Notes: generated from the sequence alone by a model not told the origin. A stretch of 64,000 bases of DNA from an uncultured Bacteroides sp. (GCA_944322285.1 CALUOR010000011.1:1-64000); one strand, 5' to 3'. Positions 7,786-17,279 are shown, counted from the first letter of the stretch. Program-made: numbers and translations.

Positions 7786-9174
7786 TTACTTGGCAAGACT
7801 TTCAATCACTTTCATGATTTCCTGGCCGATAGCATCGGCTTCTTCTTGCGTATGTGCTTCACTATATACACGGATGATAGGTTCTGTATTGCTCTTGCGC
7901 AAGTGTACCCACTTCTCGGCAAAATCAATTTTCACACCGTCTATATCGTTGATTTCTTCGTTCTTATATAACTCTTTCACTTTGGCAAGGATGGCATCTA
8001 CATCCGTGTCAGGTGTCAAGTCAACACGGTTTTTTGCCATGAAGTAAGCGGGATAGGTGGCGCGCAGTTCGCTAACCTTTTTGCCTTCGTGTGCCAGATG
8101 GCTCAAGAAGAGAGCGATACCTACCAATGCGTCACGTCCGTAGTGACTGGCGGGATAGATGACTCCTCCGTTGCCTTCACCACCGATAACAGCAGCTACT
8201 TCTTTCATCTTGGTCGTGACATTTACTTCGCCTACAGCTGAGGCAAAATATTGCTGGCCGTATTTGCGGGTAACGTCACGCAGGGCACGGGTTGAGCTGA
8301 GGTTGGACACCGTGCTTCCGGGCGTATGCTTCAAGATGTAATCGGCTACAGTAACCAATGTATATTCTTCACCATACATCCGTCCGTCTTCGCAGATGAT
8401 AGCCAGACGGTCAACGTCAGGGTCAACAACGAAAGCCACATCGTTCTTTCCGCCTTTCATCAGGCTCATGATGTCGCCTAAGTTCTTCTCCAACGGCTCG
8501 GGGTTGTGCTGGAAGTCGCCTGTAGGTTCGCAATAAAGCTTCTCCACATGTTTTACACCCAAGGCTTCCAGCAATTGGGGGAGGATAATGCCGCCTACGG
8601 AGTTCACGCAATCAATCGCTACATGGAAATCGGCCTTGCGGATGGCTTCTACGTCCACTAAGTCCAATGCCAATACACTGTCTATATGTTTTTGGTTGTA
8701 AGTCAAGTCTTTGCGGTAGGAACCAAGCTTGTCTACCTCGGCATATTCAAAGGCTTCGGCTTCAGCGATGCGGAGCACCTCATTGCCTTCTTCCTTATTC
8801 AGGAACTCGCCTTTCTCGTTCAGCAGCTTCAGGGCGTTCCATTGCTTGGGGTTGTGCGAGGCGGTAAGGATGATGCCACCGTCGGCGCCTTCCATTGTTA
8901 CGGCCAGTTCGGTGGTCGGTGTAGAGGCAAAGTCGATGTCTACTACATCCCAACCCATGCCCATTAATGTGCCTACCACAACGTTCTTTACCATTTCGCC
9001 GGAGAGGCGGGCGTCACGTCCTACTACGATTTTGTTGCTCTTTACGGTACTCGTTTTACGGATAAGGGTAGCGTAAGCAGAAGTAAACTTTACGATGTCC
9101 AAGGGATTCAGTCCCTCGCCGGCATGTCCACCTATGGTGCCGCGAATGCCGGAGATAGATTTAATAAGTGTCAT
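7786..9174 (-). CDS. glmM: phosphoglucosamine/phosphohexose mutase family protein (GlmM-like)
   Basis: The 462-residue protein belongs to the alpha-D-phosphohexomutase superfamily. It opens with SISGIRGTIG, has the phosphoserine loop ILTASHNPKQWNALK near residues 101-115, the metal-binding DPDVDRLA near 253-260, the sugar-binding GGEGNGGVI near 332-340, and a C-terminal RKSNTEPIIRVYSE phosphate-binding loop. GlmM makes glucosamine-1-phosphate for peptidoglycan and lipopolysaccharide precursors. Bacteroidetes carry more than one mutase paralogue, so phosphomannomutase or phosphoglucomutase activity is also possible. The DUF4827 gene lies 14 bp upstream on the same strand. Confidence 0.85.
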   Translation of the reverse strand: MTLIKSISGIRGTIGGHAGEGLNPLDIVKFTSAYATLIRKTSTVKSNKIVVGRDARLSGEMVKNVVVGTLMGMGWDVVDIDFASTPTTELAVTMEGADGGIILTASHNPKQWNALKLLNEKGEFLNKEEGNEVLRIAEAEAFEYAEVDKLGSYRKDLTYNQKHIDSVLALDLVDVEAIRKADFHVAIDCVNSVGGIILPQLLEALGVKHVEKLYCEPTGDFQHNPEPLEKNLGDIMSLMKGGKNDVAFVVDPDVDRLAIICEDGRMYGEEYTLVTVADYILKHTPGSTVSNLSSTRALRDVTRKYGQQYFASAVGEVNVTTKMKEVAAVIGGEGNGGVIYPASHYGRDALVGIALFLSHLAHEGKKVSELRATYPAYFMAKNRVDLTPDTDVDAILAKVKELYKNEEINDIDGVKIDFAEKWVHLRKSNTEPIIRVYSEAHTQEEADAIGQEIMKVIESLAK

Positions 9175-9188
9175 AGCTTATAAAAAGG

Positions 9189-9806
9189 TTATTTCCAAAT
9201 TTGATATTTTCTGATGTCATAATAATAAGGATATACGTATTGCATGGCCGGATTGTGTCCCATTTCCGAAGGAACAATCAGACGGACGTGCGCCCCGTCG
9301 CGGACATATTCCAAAGGAACCAGCCATCCGGCGGGAACGGCGGTATTGCTGCTTCCGTATGTTGCCAAGAATATACCTTCCGTAAAAATGCCGGCGATGG
9401 AAGAGGAAGTCACTGTGTACTTGAACTCGTCCACATAATAGGGGTAGGACAGATTGGAGCATGTCGTATCTTGATCCAGCAAGCTGTATTCCATGAAACG
9501 CACCAATATGACATCATTGTTTTTAACGGTGTCGGCCGGATTGTCAGACCCCTTGTCTACTATTTGCATATAAACGCCGCTGGCCAGTTGGACAAACTCG
9601 TTTTCTTCCACATTGGTCACGGAGTCATTGGCGTAAAATTCACTTTGGCTTATCACCTTGATGTTTTCTTTATTGATGAAATCTGCGATTGCATCATCTT
9701 CACGCTCTTTCATTTCGGCGTATGTCATGCTATCATCGCAAGCCTGAAATATTGCGCTTATAGTCAATATGGCAAACACAAACAATACTAATTTCTTCAT
9801 TGTCAT
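9189..9806 (-). CDS. DUF4827 lipoprotein
   Basis: The 205-residue protein has a lipoprotein signal ending IFQACDD (Cys near 23). The mature part resembles the DUF4827/FKBP-like family common in Bacteroidetes, with SGVYMQIVDKG and a C-terminal YVYPYYYDI segment. The prolyl-isomerase-like fold is inferred from family resemblance; activity is not shown. An ATG two codons downstream (9800) gives the more typical MKKL start and is equally plausible. It is probably cotranscribed with the GlmM-like gene. Confidence 0.8.
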   Translation of the reverse strand: MTMKKLVLFVFAILTISAIFQACDDSMTYAEMKEREDDAIADFINKENIKVISQSEFYANDSVTNVEENEFVQLASGVYMQIVDKGSDNPADTVKNNDVILVRFMEYSLLDQDTTCSNLSYPYYVDEFKYTVTSSSIAGIFTEGIFLATYGSSNTAVPAGWLVPLEYVRDGAHVRLIVPSEMGHNPAMQYVYPYYYDIRKYQIWK

Positions 9807-9823
9807 CAGTTGGATTTTGGATA

Positions 9824-9831
9824 CAAAAGTA
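9824..9831 (-). promoter_or_regulatory. candidate -7 element of the DUF4827-glmM unit
   Basis: The minus strand reads TACTTTTG, a perfect TAnnTTTG match 17 bp upstream of the start at 9806. The transcript would have a very short leader. Confidence 0.5.
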
Positions 9832-9897
9832 TCTGATTCTCTTGAATATTAAAAGTCTGTTAGTCTAAAGTTCGTATCTTTTAACCTTTCCTTATCT

Positions 9898-10935
9898 TTA
9901 TCGCTTGGCATTCAGCAGCGGTTTGTATTTCTCTATCGCTTGCTCGAACACCTTGCGGGCTTCTTCCATCGTGCCGTAGAATTCGCCTCCCGAAGCATTC
10001 AAGTGGCCTCCGCCGTTGAAGAACTCGGCCGCCAGCTTGTTGCACGGGAAGCTGCCTACCGAACGCAGGGAAATCTTAATCATGGGTTTCTCCGTATCTT
10101 CGCGCAGGAAGCAGGAAAGCACCACGTTCTTGATGCTGAGCGGGATGTTGACAAATCCTTCGCTATCGCCCCGAATGTAATTGAATCGTTTCTGCTCTTT
10201 CTCGGTAAGCGAGATTAGGGCGGCCCGGTGTTCGGGATAAGTCTTCATCTGCGTCAGGACGTGGCCCATCAGCCGCAGGCGGCTTTCGGAGTAGGTGTTG
10301 AACACCTTGCGGTAGATGGCGTCCTTGTCGATGCCTTTGGAAAGCAACTCGCTGATGATGAAATAAATTTCGCGGTTGTTCGAATTGTAGGTGAAGCCGC
10401 CCGTATCGGTCATCATGCCTGTATAGATGCACTCCGCCGCTTCCTTGGTAATATCCTCAAAGTAGCCCATGCGGCAGATGAGACGGAAAACCAATTCGGA
10501 AGTGGAAGATATATGGGGGTGCGAGATAATGATACTGCAAAAATCCTCAGGATACAAGTGATGATCTATCAGGATTTTGCGGGCGGGCGATGCCTTTACG
10601 GCGTCCTTCATGGCATCGATGCGGCTCAGGGCATTGAAGTCCAGGCAGCAGATAACATCGGCCTCGGCTATCAGTTTGTTGGCAAAATCCCGGTATCGGT
10701 CGTACAGCAGGATGTCCTTGCTGCCCGGCATCCATTTCAGAAAGTCGGGGAAGGCGTTGGGCACAATGACGTTCACGGTTTTCTCCTGCGTGTTCAGGAA
10801 GTGCCACAAGCCAAGGGAAGAGCCGATGGCGTCGCCGTCCGGACTTACGTGTGACACGATGACCATCTTCTCGGCTCGCGCCATCCATTTGGCGAAATGG
10901 TCTATATTAGCTTGGTCTATAATCTTGCTCAGCAT
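9898..10935 (-). CDS. nrnA: DHH/DHHA1 phosphoesterase, NrnA-like
   Basis: The 345-residue cytoplasmic protein has the DHH motif set: VSHVSPDGDAIGSSLG near residues 29-44, a CCLDFNALSRID segment, DHH followed by LYPEDF, and the C-terminal DHHA1 loop GGGHLNASGGEF. NrnA-type enzymes degrade short oligoribonucleotides and dephosphorylate 3'-phosphoadenosine 5'-phosphate using manganese. I use the ATG at 10935. An in-frame TTG at 10971 lies inside the predicted -7 promoter element and is therefore unlikely. Confidence 0.88.
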   Translation of the reverse strand: MLSKIIDQANIDHFAKWMARAEKMVIVSHVSPDGDAIGSSLGLWHFLNTQEKTVNVIVPNAFPDFLKWMPGSKDILLYDRYRDFANKLIAEADVICCLDFNALSRIDAMKDAVKASPARKILIDHHLYPEDFCSIIISHPHISSTSELVFRLICRMGYFEDITKEAAECIYTGMMTDTGGFTYNSNNREIYFIISELLSKGIDKDAIYRKVFNTYSESRLRLMGHVLTQMKTYPEHRAALISLTEKEQKRFNYIRGDSEGFVNIPLSIKNVVLSCFLREDTEKPMIKISLRSVGSFPCNKLAAEFFNGGGHLNASGGEFYGTMEEARKVFEQAIEKYKPLLNAKR

Positions 10936-10968
10936 GATTGATTCTTTGTCTTTTTTAGTTAGGAGCGG

Positions 10969-10976
10969 CAAAAGTA
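10969..10976 (-). promoter_or_regulatory. candidate -7 element of the nrnA-like gene
   Basis: The minus strand reads TACTTTTG, a perfect -7 match, 34 bp upstream of the ATG at 10935. Its position excludes the upstream TTG as start. Confidence 0.5.
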
Positions 10977-11081
10977 CGCAAAATCATTGAAATAACCGCA
11001 TAAGTTAGCTCTTTAATAGATGTTATCCGCATTCGTCCCTTCGCTTTCGGATGAAAATTATGATATGTCAGATTCAGTTTC

Positions 11082-11089
11082 TATCTTTG
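11082..11089 (+). promoter_or_regulatory. candidate -7 element of the RsmF-like gene
   Basis: TATCTTTG matches TAnnTTTG and lies 21 bp before the ATG at 11111, which supports that start over the ATG at 11051. Confidence 0.5.
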
Positions 11090-11110
11090 CAGTCGAAATG
11101 TGAAATCGAT

Positions 11111-12538
11111 ATGCCTATGCGCCTTCCCGAACCTTTTGTAGAAAATATCCGCGCCTTGCTGGGCGAAGAAGAAAGCCTCCGCCTATGCGAGACTTTGACA
11201 CAGACCGCTCCTCCCGTCAGTGCCCGACTGAACCCCTGGAAGCGGACGGCGGATTCTTCACTCTCCATTCTTCCTGCCTCACCGGAAAAAATTTCCTGGG
11301 CCGCGGACGCTTTCTATTTGGACGAACGTCCGGCGTTCACCTTCGACCCCTTGCTTCATGCCGGATGCTACTACGTGCAGGAAGCCTCGTCCATGTTTGT
11401 GGAGCAGGCGTTGCGTCAATGTCTTCCGGGTGATAAGCCCGTGGCGGCCCTCGACCTTTGCGCCGCGCCGGGCGGGAAGTCTACCTTGTTGCGCAGCCTG
11501 TTGCCGGCGGGCAGCCTGCTGGTGGCCAACGAAGTGGTGCGCAGCCGGGCGCAGGTATTGGCGGAGAACCTCACGAAGTGGGGACACCCCGATGTGGTAG
11601 TGACGAACAGTGACCCGGCAGACTTTACGCCCTTGGCGGATAGCTTCGACCTACTGCTGACCGATGTGCCCTGTTCGGGCGAGGGCATGTTCCGCAAGGA
11701 CGAAGGGGCGGTGAGCGAGTGGAGCATGGAGAATGTGGAGAATTGTTGGAAACGCCAGCGACGCATCTTGTCCGACATCTGGCCTTGCCTGAAGCCGGGT
11801 GGACTATTGATATATAGTACCTGTACCTATAATATAAAGGAAGATGAAGAGAATGTCCGTTGGATCCGGGACGAACTGGGGGCGAAGGTTCTGCCTTTAG
11901 ACGTGCCGGAGGAGTGGGGCGTCACGGGCAATCTGCTGGCGGGAGAGGATTTCCCCGTCTATCGTTTCCTGCCGCACCGCACACGGGGCGAAGGTTTCTT
12001 CTTGGCCGTGTTGCGCAAGGAGGGCGAGGAGGAAATGCCTTCGTACTTATCGTCTGCCAAGGCGAAGGATAGACGCGGGAAAGGCAAGGACAAGACACGC
12101 CCTTTGTTTGGTAAAGCCCAATTGGCCGAGATAGGCGATTGGCTGAAGGGGGCGGACGGCTATACGTTGCTTCCCGAAGAGAATACGGTGAGCGCATTTC
12201 CCGCTGCCTGGCTCCCCTTGCTGGACGGGCTGAAGCGTCAGGTGCGTGTGATGCAGGCGGGCGTTGCCTTGGCCGAACAGAAGGGGAAAGACTGTCTGCC
12301 CCTCCATGCGTTGGCTATGAGTGTCTTGCTGCGGCCCGATGCCTTCCCCCGTCAGGAAGTGGATTATTCGCTGGCCATCGCCTATCTGCGCAAAGAGGCC
12401 GTCACCCTTCCGGATGCGGCCCCTCGCGGTATGGTGTTGTTGACTTACCGGGATGTCCCCCTGGGCTTCGTGAAGAATATCGGCAACCGGGCCAATAACC
12501 TCTATCCCCAAGAGTGGCGCATCCGGAAGAGTCTATAA
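11111..12538 (+). CDS. RsmF/Sun-family 16S rRNA m5C methyltransferase
   Basis: The 475-residue protein has the Nol1/Nop2/Sun methyltransferase core: LDLCAAPGGKSTLLRSLL binding S-adenosylmethionine, DVPCSGEGMFRKDEGA with one catalytic cysteine, and YSTCTYNIKEDEENV with the second. The C-terminal third (about residues 300-475) is the extra RsmF-type region, ending GFVKNIGNRANNLYPQEW, a PUA-like RNA-binding part. The reaction is 5-methylation of a cytosine in ribosomal RNA. The start at 11111 follows the promoter element. The stop overlaps the convergent channel gene by 6 bp. Confidence 0.88.
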   Translation: MPMRLPEPFVENIRALLGEEESLRLCETLTQTAPPVSARLNPWKRTADSSLSILPASPEKISWAADAFYLDERPAFTFDPLLHAGCYYVQEASSMFVEQALRQCLPGDKPVAALDLCAAPGGKSTLLRSLLPAGSLLVANEVVRSRAQVLAENLTKWGHPDVVVTNSDPADFTPLADSFDLLLTDVPCSGEGMFRKDEGAVSEWSMENVENCWKRQRRILSDIWPCLKPGGLLIYSTCTYNIKEDEENVRWIRDELGAKVLPLDVPEEWGVTGNLLAGEDFPVYRFLPHRTRGEGFFLAVLRKEGEEEMPSYLSSAKAKDRRGKGKDKTRPLFGKAQLAEIGDWLKGADGYTLLPEENTVSAFPAAWLPLLDGLKRQVRVMQAGVALAEQKGKDCLPLHALAMSVLLRPDAFPRQEVDYSLAIAYLRKEAVTLPDAAPRGMVLLTYRDVPLGFVKNIGNRANNLYPQEWRIRKSL

Positions 12539-13777
12539 CCGGCTCTTGTAGATGCGTGCCATGGCCTTCTGATATTGGTTCTCCAGCTGCAGCAGGTTGC
12601 TTTGGCTTTGGTAGACCACCGACACTTCTACAAAGTATTCTATCATGCTGATTTCTCCGCCCTCCAAGGCCCGGCGCAATAGCTTCAGGTCTTGTTGCTG
12701 GCGGAAGGTCTCGTTGTATTCCTCTATGGAGGCGTGCAGGTTGCATGCCTCGTCGTAGAGTTGCCACAAGGCCGTAGAGGCGTTGAGCTTGGCGTTCTCC
12801 TTCTGGAAGTCGATGCTCTGCGCCTGTGTGCGTGCCGTCTTCACCTTGCCGTGGTTTTGGAAGATGGGGAAGGAGAAGCCTACGACAAGGCCGTTGAGCG
12901 GATGGCGCGTCTCCGTGTTGCGGCGGTAGCCCAATTCCAACTGGGGCAACCAGCCCTGTCGGCTGACGGACAACTGTTTGCGTGCCACTTGGCTTTCGTG
13001 CTCCAAGGATTGCAAGGCGGGGTCGCCTGCCAACAGTTCCTCACACAGCGGGCCGAAGTCATCGGGCAGGGGCATAGCGGGATAGTCGGTCAAGCCTAAG
13101 TTCAGGGCGGAAGGCTCGGCGGGGCCGTCGGGCATCGGGCGTCCGGGCACCAGCGACAGGTTGCCGTTCAGGGCGGTCAGCTCTTTCAGCTTGTTTTGCA
13201 GGGTGGTGCGGTTCATGCGGGCTTCGGTGCGCACGTTCAGCAACTCCAGGTTGATTTTGTTGGTCTCCAAGGAGTTGGCGTCGCCCGTCTCCAAGCGTTG
13301 GCGGTACATCTCGGCCAGTTCTTCGGCATTGCGCAGGCGTTCTTCCAATATCTGTTGCTGCCGGCTCAGCCAGATGATGTCCAAGCAGGCTTCCTGCGCC
13401 TGTAGCAGGATGTCCTGACGCAGGGCGTTGGCTTGCGCGTCCAGCGAGCCGGACTTCAGGCGGTTCATCTTGGCGCGGGTGACGTAGAGCGACGGGAAGT
13501 CGAAGCTCTGCGCGATGACCAGCTCGCCCACGGTGATGTCCTTGTCGTCCGAGTCCCACAGGTGGGCGTAGGACAGCGTGGGGTCGGGCAGGTTGTTGGC
13601 CGTGCGGTTCTCCAGCTTCTGGGCGGCGGTCTGCCGTTCGTTGCTCTGCAGCTGCTTGTTGTTCACCTCTATTTGTTGCAGGATGGCGTTGATGGATGCT
13701 TCGCCTTTGTCTTGCCCGTGCATGGCCGATGGCAGCAGGGCAAGACTCAATGAGCATATCAGGTATATCTTCTTCAT
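12533..13777 (-). CDS. TolC-family outer-membrane channel of the metal efflux operon
   Basis: The 414-residue protein has a signal peptide (MKKIYLICSLSLALLPSAMHG) and two long heptad-like helical blocks, the outer-membrane efflux protein repeat of the CusC/TolC family. These form a trimeric channel spanning outer membrane and periplasm. It is the last gene of a four-gene minus-strand operon, after the pump and adaptor. The frame stays open upstream of MKKIYL, but that extension is translated palindromic repeat, so I place the start at 13777. The 178-bp gap to the pump gene is filled by a type A repeat. Confidence 0.9.
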   Translation of the reverse strand: MKKIYLICSLSLALLPSAMHGQDKGEASINAILQQIEVNNKQLQSNERQTAAQKLENRTANNLPDPTLSYAHLWDSDDKDITVGELVIAQSFDFPSLYVTRAKMNRLKSGSLDAQANALRQDILLQAQEACLDIIWLSRQQQILEERLRNAEELAEMYRQRLETGDANSLETNKINLELLNVRTEARMNRTTLQNKLKELTALNGNLSLVPGRPMPDGPAEPSALNLGLTDYPAMPLPDDFGPLCEELLAGDPALQSLEHESQVARKQLSVSRQGWLPQLELGYRRNTETRHPLNGLVVGFSFPIFQNHGKVKTARTQAQSIDFQKENAKLNASTALWQLYDEACNLHASIEEYNETFRQQQDLKLLRRALEGGEISMIEYFVEVSVVYQSQSNLLQLENQYQKAMARIYKSRL

Positions 13778-13796
13778 TGTATGATGGTTTAAATTA

Positions 13797-13960
13797 TAAT
13801 TTATTTGTCCGGGGAACGCAGATGACGCAGAACACGCAGATGAACGCAGACTTTTATTTTTTTCTCCGTGCAGGTAGGCGAATCCCTTTATTTTTCTGCG
13901 AGCCTCTGCGTCTGTCTGCGTCGTCTGCGTTCTCCGGATACAGTCCACTAAATCCCTATT
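13797..13960 (-). repeat. palindromic element, type A core, copy A1
   Basis: The ends are degenerate forms of the family boxes (TAAATTATAATTTAT on the left, CTAAATCCCTATT on the right). The core has arms of 9-10 bp GCAGA-based units (CGCAGATGACGCAGAACACG) and the inverted arm in CTGCGTC units, around a loop with AGGCGAATCCC. Compared with copies A2, A4 and A5 it is in the opposite orientation. The stop codon of the pump gene (13956-13958) lies inside the end box. Confidence 0.85.
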
Positions 13961-16900
13961 CAAGCGCAATCATTTTCTTCTTATGTATCATTAAATAGAC
14001 TATCGGTATGATGAAGCCGTTGAGGAAGGTGGACGTCAGCAATCCGCCCAGGATGACCTTCGCCATGGGGCTTTGAATCTCGTTACCCGGCAAGTCGCCG
14101 CCAAGAGCCAGCGGGATAAGCGCCAGGGCCGAGGACAGGGCCGTCATGAGGATGGGGTTCAAGCGGTCCAGCGAACCGCGGATGACGCTGTCGTGCAGGC
14201 CGTAGCCTTCCTCCTGTTGCAGGTGGTTGTAGTGGCTGATGAGCAACATGCCGTTGCGCGTGGCGATGCCGAACAGCGAGATGAACCCGATGATGGCCGG
14301 TATGCTGACTTCGCCCGTGGTGAGGAGCAGGGCTGCCACGCCGCCTATCAGCGCCAAGGGCAGGTTGATGAGGATGACGGCGCTCTCGCGGACGCTGCGG
14401 AACTCGTGGTAGAGCAGCAGGAAGATGACCACGATGCTCATCAGCGACGTCAGCAGCAACGTGCGGCTGGCCGCCTGCTCGCTCTCGAACTGACCGCCGT
14501 ACTCCACGTGGTAGCCTTCGGGCAGATGGACTTGCGTGTCGATGCGCTCCTGGATGTCGTTCACCACGGAGCGCAGGTCGCGGTCGGCCACGTTGGCGGA
14601 GATGACAATCTTGCGCTTCACGTTCTCGCGGCTGATGGTGTTCGGGCCGGTGGCGGAGCGTACTTCGGCCACGTAGTCCAAGGGCACCTTGCGCCCGTCG
14701 CCCGTGTCTATCATCAAGTCGCGCAGGCGGTCGATTTGGTCATGCAGGTCGTGGCGGACACGGACGACGAGGTCGAACGTCTTGCCTTGCTCGTACACCT
14801 GCGACACGGCCTCGCCGCCCATGCAGACGCGCACGTACTCGGCAAACTGGGGCAGCGTGATGCCGTAGCGTGCCAGCACGTCCCGCCGGGGACGGATGAT
14901 GAGCTGCGGACGCTCTATCTGCTGCTCCACGGTCAGGTCCGCCACGCCGGGCACGTCCTGTATCTTCCGCTTTATCTCGTTGCCCAGCATGAACATGCGC
15001 GTCAGGTCGTCGCCGAAGAGCTTGATGGCGATGTTGGCCTGCGTGCCGCTCAGCATGGCGTCGATGCGGTGGCTGATGGGCTGGCCTATCTCGATGTTCG
15101 CCCCGGCGATGGTGGACAGCTTCGCCCGCACGTCGGCCAGGAGTTCGCTGCGCGAGCGGTCTTTCAGTTCGAAGGGGGCTTCCAGTTCGCTGACGTTCAC
15201 CCCAAGAGCATGTTCGTCCAGCTCGGCTCGTCCCGTCTTGCGTCCTACGGTCTGAATCTCCGGTATCGACAGCAGCAACTCTTCCGCCCGTCGGCCGATG
15301 GCGTCACTCTCTTCCAACGAGATGCCCGGCAGGGAGGAGACGTTGATGGTGAACGAACCTTCGTTGAACGGCGGCAGGAACGAGCGGCCCAGGGTGAAGA
15401 ACAGCCCCAGGAATACAAGGAATACCACGACGGTGGCGGCCAATATCTTCCGTCCGTGCCCCAAGGACCAGGTCAGCAGGCGTTCGTAGCCGCGCTTCAT
15501 CCAGCGGGCCACGGCGGAGTCGCCGTTGTTTCGGGCGGTTGTCTCGTCCGCGTCCGGGGCGAACGCTTCGTCCTCTATAGGGCGAGAGCTTCGCCCTACG
15601 TAGGGAGCGGTTTGCGTCCGCAGTAGGGAGCGAGTCGCTCTCCCCATAGGGAGCGGTTTGCTCTCCCCATAGGGAGCGGTTTGCTCTCCCCGTAGGGAGC
15701 AATCTGCTCTCCCCGTAGGGAGCGAGCCGCTCTCGAACAAGGGAGATGAAACGGCCTCGCCCCGCTTCTTCAGCAGGTAGGAGCAGAGCACGGGCGTCAG
15801 CGTCAGCGCCACGAGGGTGGACGCCGCCAAGGCGGTGATGAAGGCGATGCCCAGCGGCACCAACATGCGGCCCTCCATGCCCGACAGGAAAAACAGGGGC
15901 ACGAAGCTGACGATGATGATGAGCGTGGAGTTGAGGATGGGCATACGCACTTCGCGCGAAGCGTTGAACACCACTTGCAGCACGGGCAGGCGTTGCCCGA
16001 TGGGCAGGGCGCGGTTCTCGTGCAGGCGGCGGTAGACGTTCTCCACGTCGACGATGGCGTCGTCCACCAGCGACCCGATGGCGATGGCCATGCCGCCGAG
16101 GCTCATGGTGTTGATGGTGAGGCCCATGTAGTGAAGCACGAGCAGCGACATGACGAGTGACAAGGGCAGGGTTATCAGCGAGATGACCGTGGTGCGCACG
16201 TTGGCCAGGAAGAGGAAGAGGACGATGACCACGAAGATGCTGCCCTCTACGAGCGACTTGCGCACGTTGCCGATGGAGCTTTCGATGAAGCGGCTTTGGC
16301 GGAAGATGTCGGTGGAGACGTGTACGTCAGCCGGCAGGTTCTTCTGTAGGTCGGTCAGGGCGGCTTCCAGCTTGGCGGTCAGCTCTAAGGTGCTGGTGGC
16401 GGGCTGCTTGGTGACGGTCAGCAGCACGGCGGGTTTGCCCCGTTCGGAGGCGGTGCCCAGCTTCGGCACCTTGGCTCCGATGCGCACGTCGGCGATGTCC
16501 TCCAGCAGGACGGGACGCCCGTTACTTGTAGCAGCCTTCACCACGGCGCGCCCCATCTCCCCGGCATCGGTCTCGGCGATGACGCCCCGCACGATGTATT
16601 CGTTGCCATACTCATAGAGCACGCCGCCGTTGGCGTTGAGGTTCATGCCGCGGGTGGCTTCCATCACTTCGCCGAGGGTGACGCCGTAGTGGTTCATGCG
16701 TTCGGGGTCCAGCTGTATCTGATATTCCTTGATGTCGCCTCCTAATACGGCCACTTGCGCCACGCCGCCGGTAGACAGCAGACGCGGGCGGATGGTCCAG
16801 TCGGCCAGCGTGCGCAGGTCGAGCATGGAAGTGGAGTCGGCGGTCAGGCCCACGATAAGCATCTCGCCGAGGATGCTCGACTGCGGTCCCATGGTGGGTT

Positions 16901-17279
16901 GGCCTACGCCGTCGGGCAGGTCTTCGGCCACGAGCATCAGCTTTTCGTTCACAATCTGACGGGCTAAGTAGATGTCCGTGTCCCAGTCGAACTCTACCCA
17001 GACTACAGAGAATCCGGCGGTGCTCGACGAGCGGACGCGGCGCACGTGCGTCGCCCCGTTGACGGACGTTTCGATGGGGAAGGTGACGAGCTGTTCCACC
17101 TCCTCCGCCGCCATGCCGTTGGCTTCGGTCATGACGACCACCGTCGGGGCGGTCAAGTCGGGGAACACGTCTACCTCCGTATGCAGGGCGGTGTACGTGC
17201 CGCCCACCAGCAGCAGCACCGAGGCGACCAGCACCAGGATGCGGTTCTGCAAGGAGAAATGTATGATTTTGTTCAGCAT
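13956..17279 (-). CDS. CusA/CzcA-type heavy-metal RND efflux pump
   Basis: The 1107-residue inner-membrane transporter shows the HME-RND pattern: an N-terminal transmembrane helix, GQPTMGPQSSILGEM, the SLVDDAIVDVENVYRRLHEN helix in the first membrane block, and a second membrane block ending near residue 1100. Such pumps use proton uptake to expel Cu+, Ag+, Zn2+, Co2+ or Cd2+ across the envelope with an adaptor and a TolC-type channel. Family members are about 1040 residues. The excess is an insert at about residues 514-568, in the cytoplasmic loop between the two halves, encoded by an array of 23-bp repeats. The metal cannot be decided from sequence. Confidence 0.92.
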   Translation of the reverse strand: MLNKIIHFSLQNRILVLVASVLLLVGGTYTALHTEVDVFPDLTAPTVVVMTEANGMAAEEVEQLVTFPIETSVNGATHVRRVRSSSTAGFSVVWVEFDWDTDIYLARQIVNEKLMLVAEDLPDGVGQPTMGPQSSILGEMLIVGLTADSTSMLDLRTLADWTIRPRLLSTGGVAQVAVLGGDIKEYQIQLDPERMNHYGVTLGEVMEATRGMNLNANGGVLYEYGNEYIVRGVIAETDAGEMGRAVVKAATSNGRPVLLEDIADVRIGAKVPKLGTASERGKPAVLLTVTKQPATSTLELTAKLEAALTDLQKNLPADVHVSTDIFRQSRFIESSIGNVRKSLVEGSIFVVIVLFLFLANVRTTVISLITLPLSLVMSLLVLHYMGLTINTMSLGGMAIAIGSLVDDAIVDVENVYRRLHENRALPIGQRLPVLQVVFNASREVRMPILNSTLIIIVSFVPLFFLSGMEGRMLVPLGIAFITALAASTLVALTLTPVLCSYLLKKRGEAVSSPLFESGSLPTGRADCSLRGEQTAPYGESKPLPMGRATRSLLRTQTAPYVGRSSRPIEDEAFAPDADETTARNNGDSAVARWMKRGYERLLTWSLGHGRKILAATVVVFLVFLGLFFTLGRSFLPPFNEGSFTINVSSLPGISLEESDAIGRRAEELLLSIPEIQTVGRKTGRAELDEHALGVNVSELEAPFELKDRSRSELLADVRAKLSTIAGANIEIGQPISHRIDAMLSGTQANIAIKLFGDDLTRMFMLGNEIKRKIQDVPGVADLTVEQQIERPQLIIRPRRDVLARYGITLPQFAEYVRVCMGGEAVSQVYEQGKTFDLVVRVRHDLHDQIDRLRDLMIDTGDGRKVPLDYVAEVRSATGPNTISRENVKRKIVISANVADRDLRSVVNDIQERIDTQVHLPEGYHVEYGGQFESEQAASRTLLLTSLMSIVVIFLLLYHEFRSVRESAVILINLPLALIGGVAALLLTTGEVSIPAIIGFISLFGIATRNGMLLISHYNHLQQEEGYGLHDSVIRGSLDRLNPILMTALSSALALIPLALGGDLPGNEIQSPMAKVILGGLLTSTFLNGFIIPIVYLMIHKKKMIALE
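15578..15738. repeat. seven 23-bp tandem repeats inside the pump gene
   Basis: TAGGG(A/C)G-type unit starts lie at 15578, 15601, 15624, 15647, 15670, 15693 and 15716, exactly 23 bp apart, with a degenerate eighth at 15739. Each unit is itself a near-palindrome (GGGAGCGGTTTGCTCTCCC). Because 23 is not a multiple of three, the reading frame moves through the unit, and the protein shows a 23-residue superperiod: LPTGRADCSLRGEQTAPYG against LPMGRATRSLLRTQTAPYV. Confidence 0.9.

Noticed and set aside
13778..13969. 64-codon N-terminal extension of the outer-membrane channel
   Set aside because: The extension is a translation of repeat A1 and would bury the signal peptide.
14073..15626. 517-codon plus-strand open frame opposite the pump gene
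   Set aside because: It is the antisense shadow of a G+C-rich membrane protein gene, with His/Gln/Val-rich low-complexity sequence and no start signal.
15578..15738. Possible CRISPR array or frameshift within the pump gene
   Set aside because: Units are contiguous 23-bp tandems without spacers, and the pump frame stays open through them with normal family sequence on both sides.
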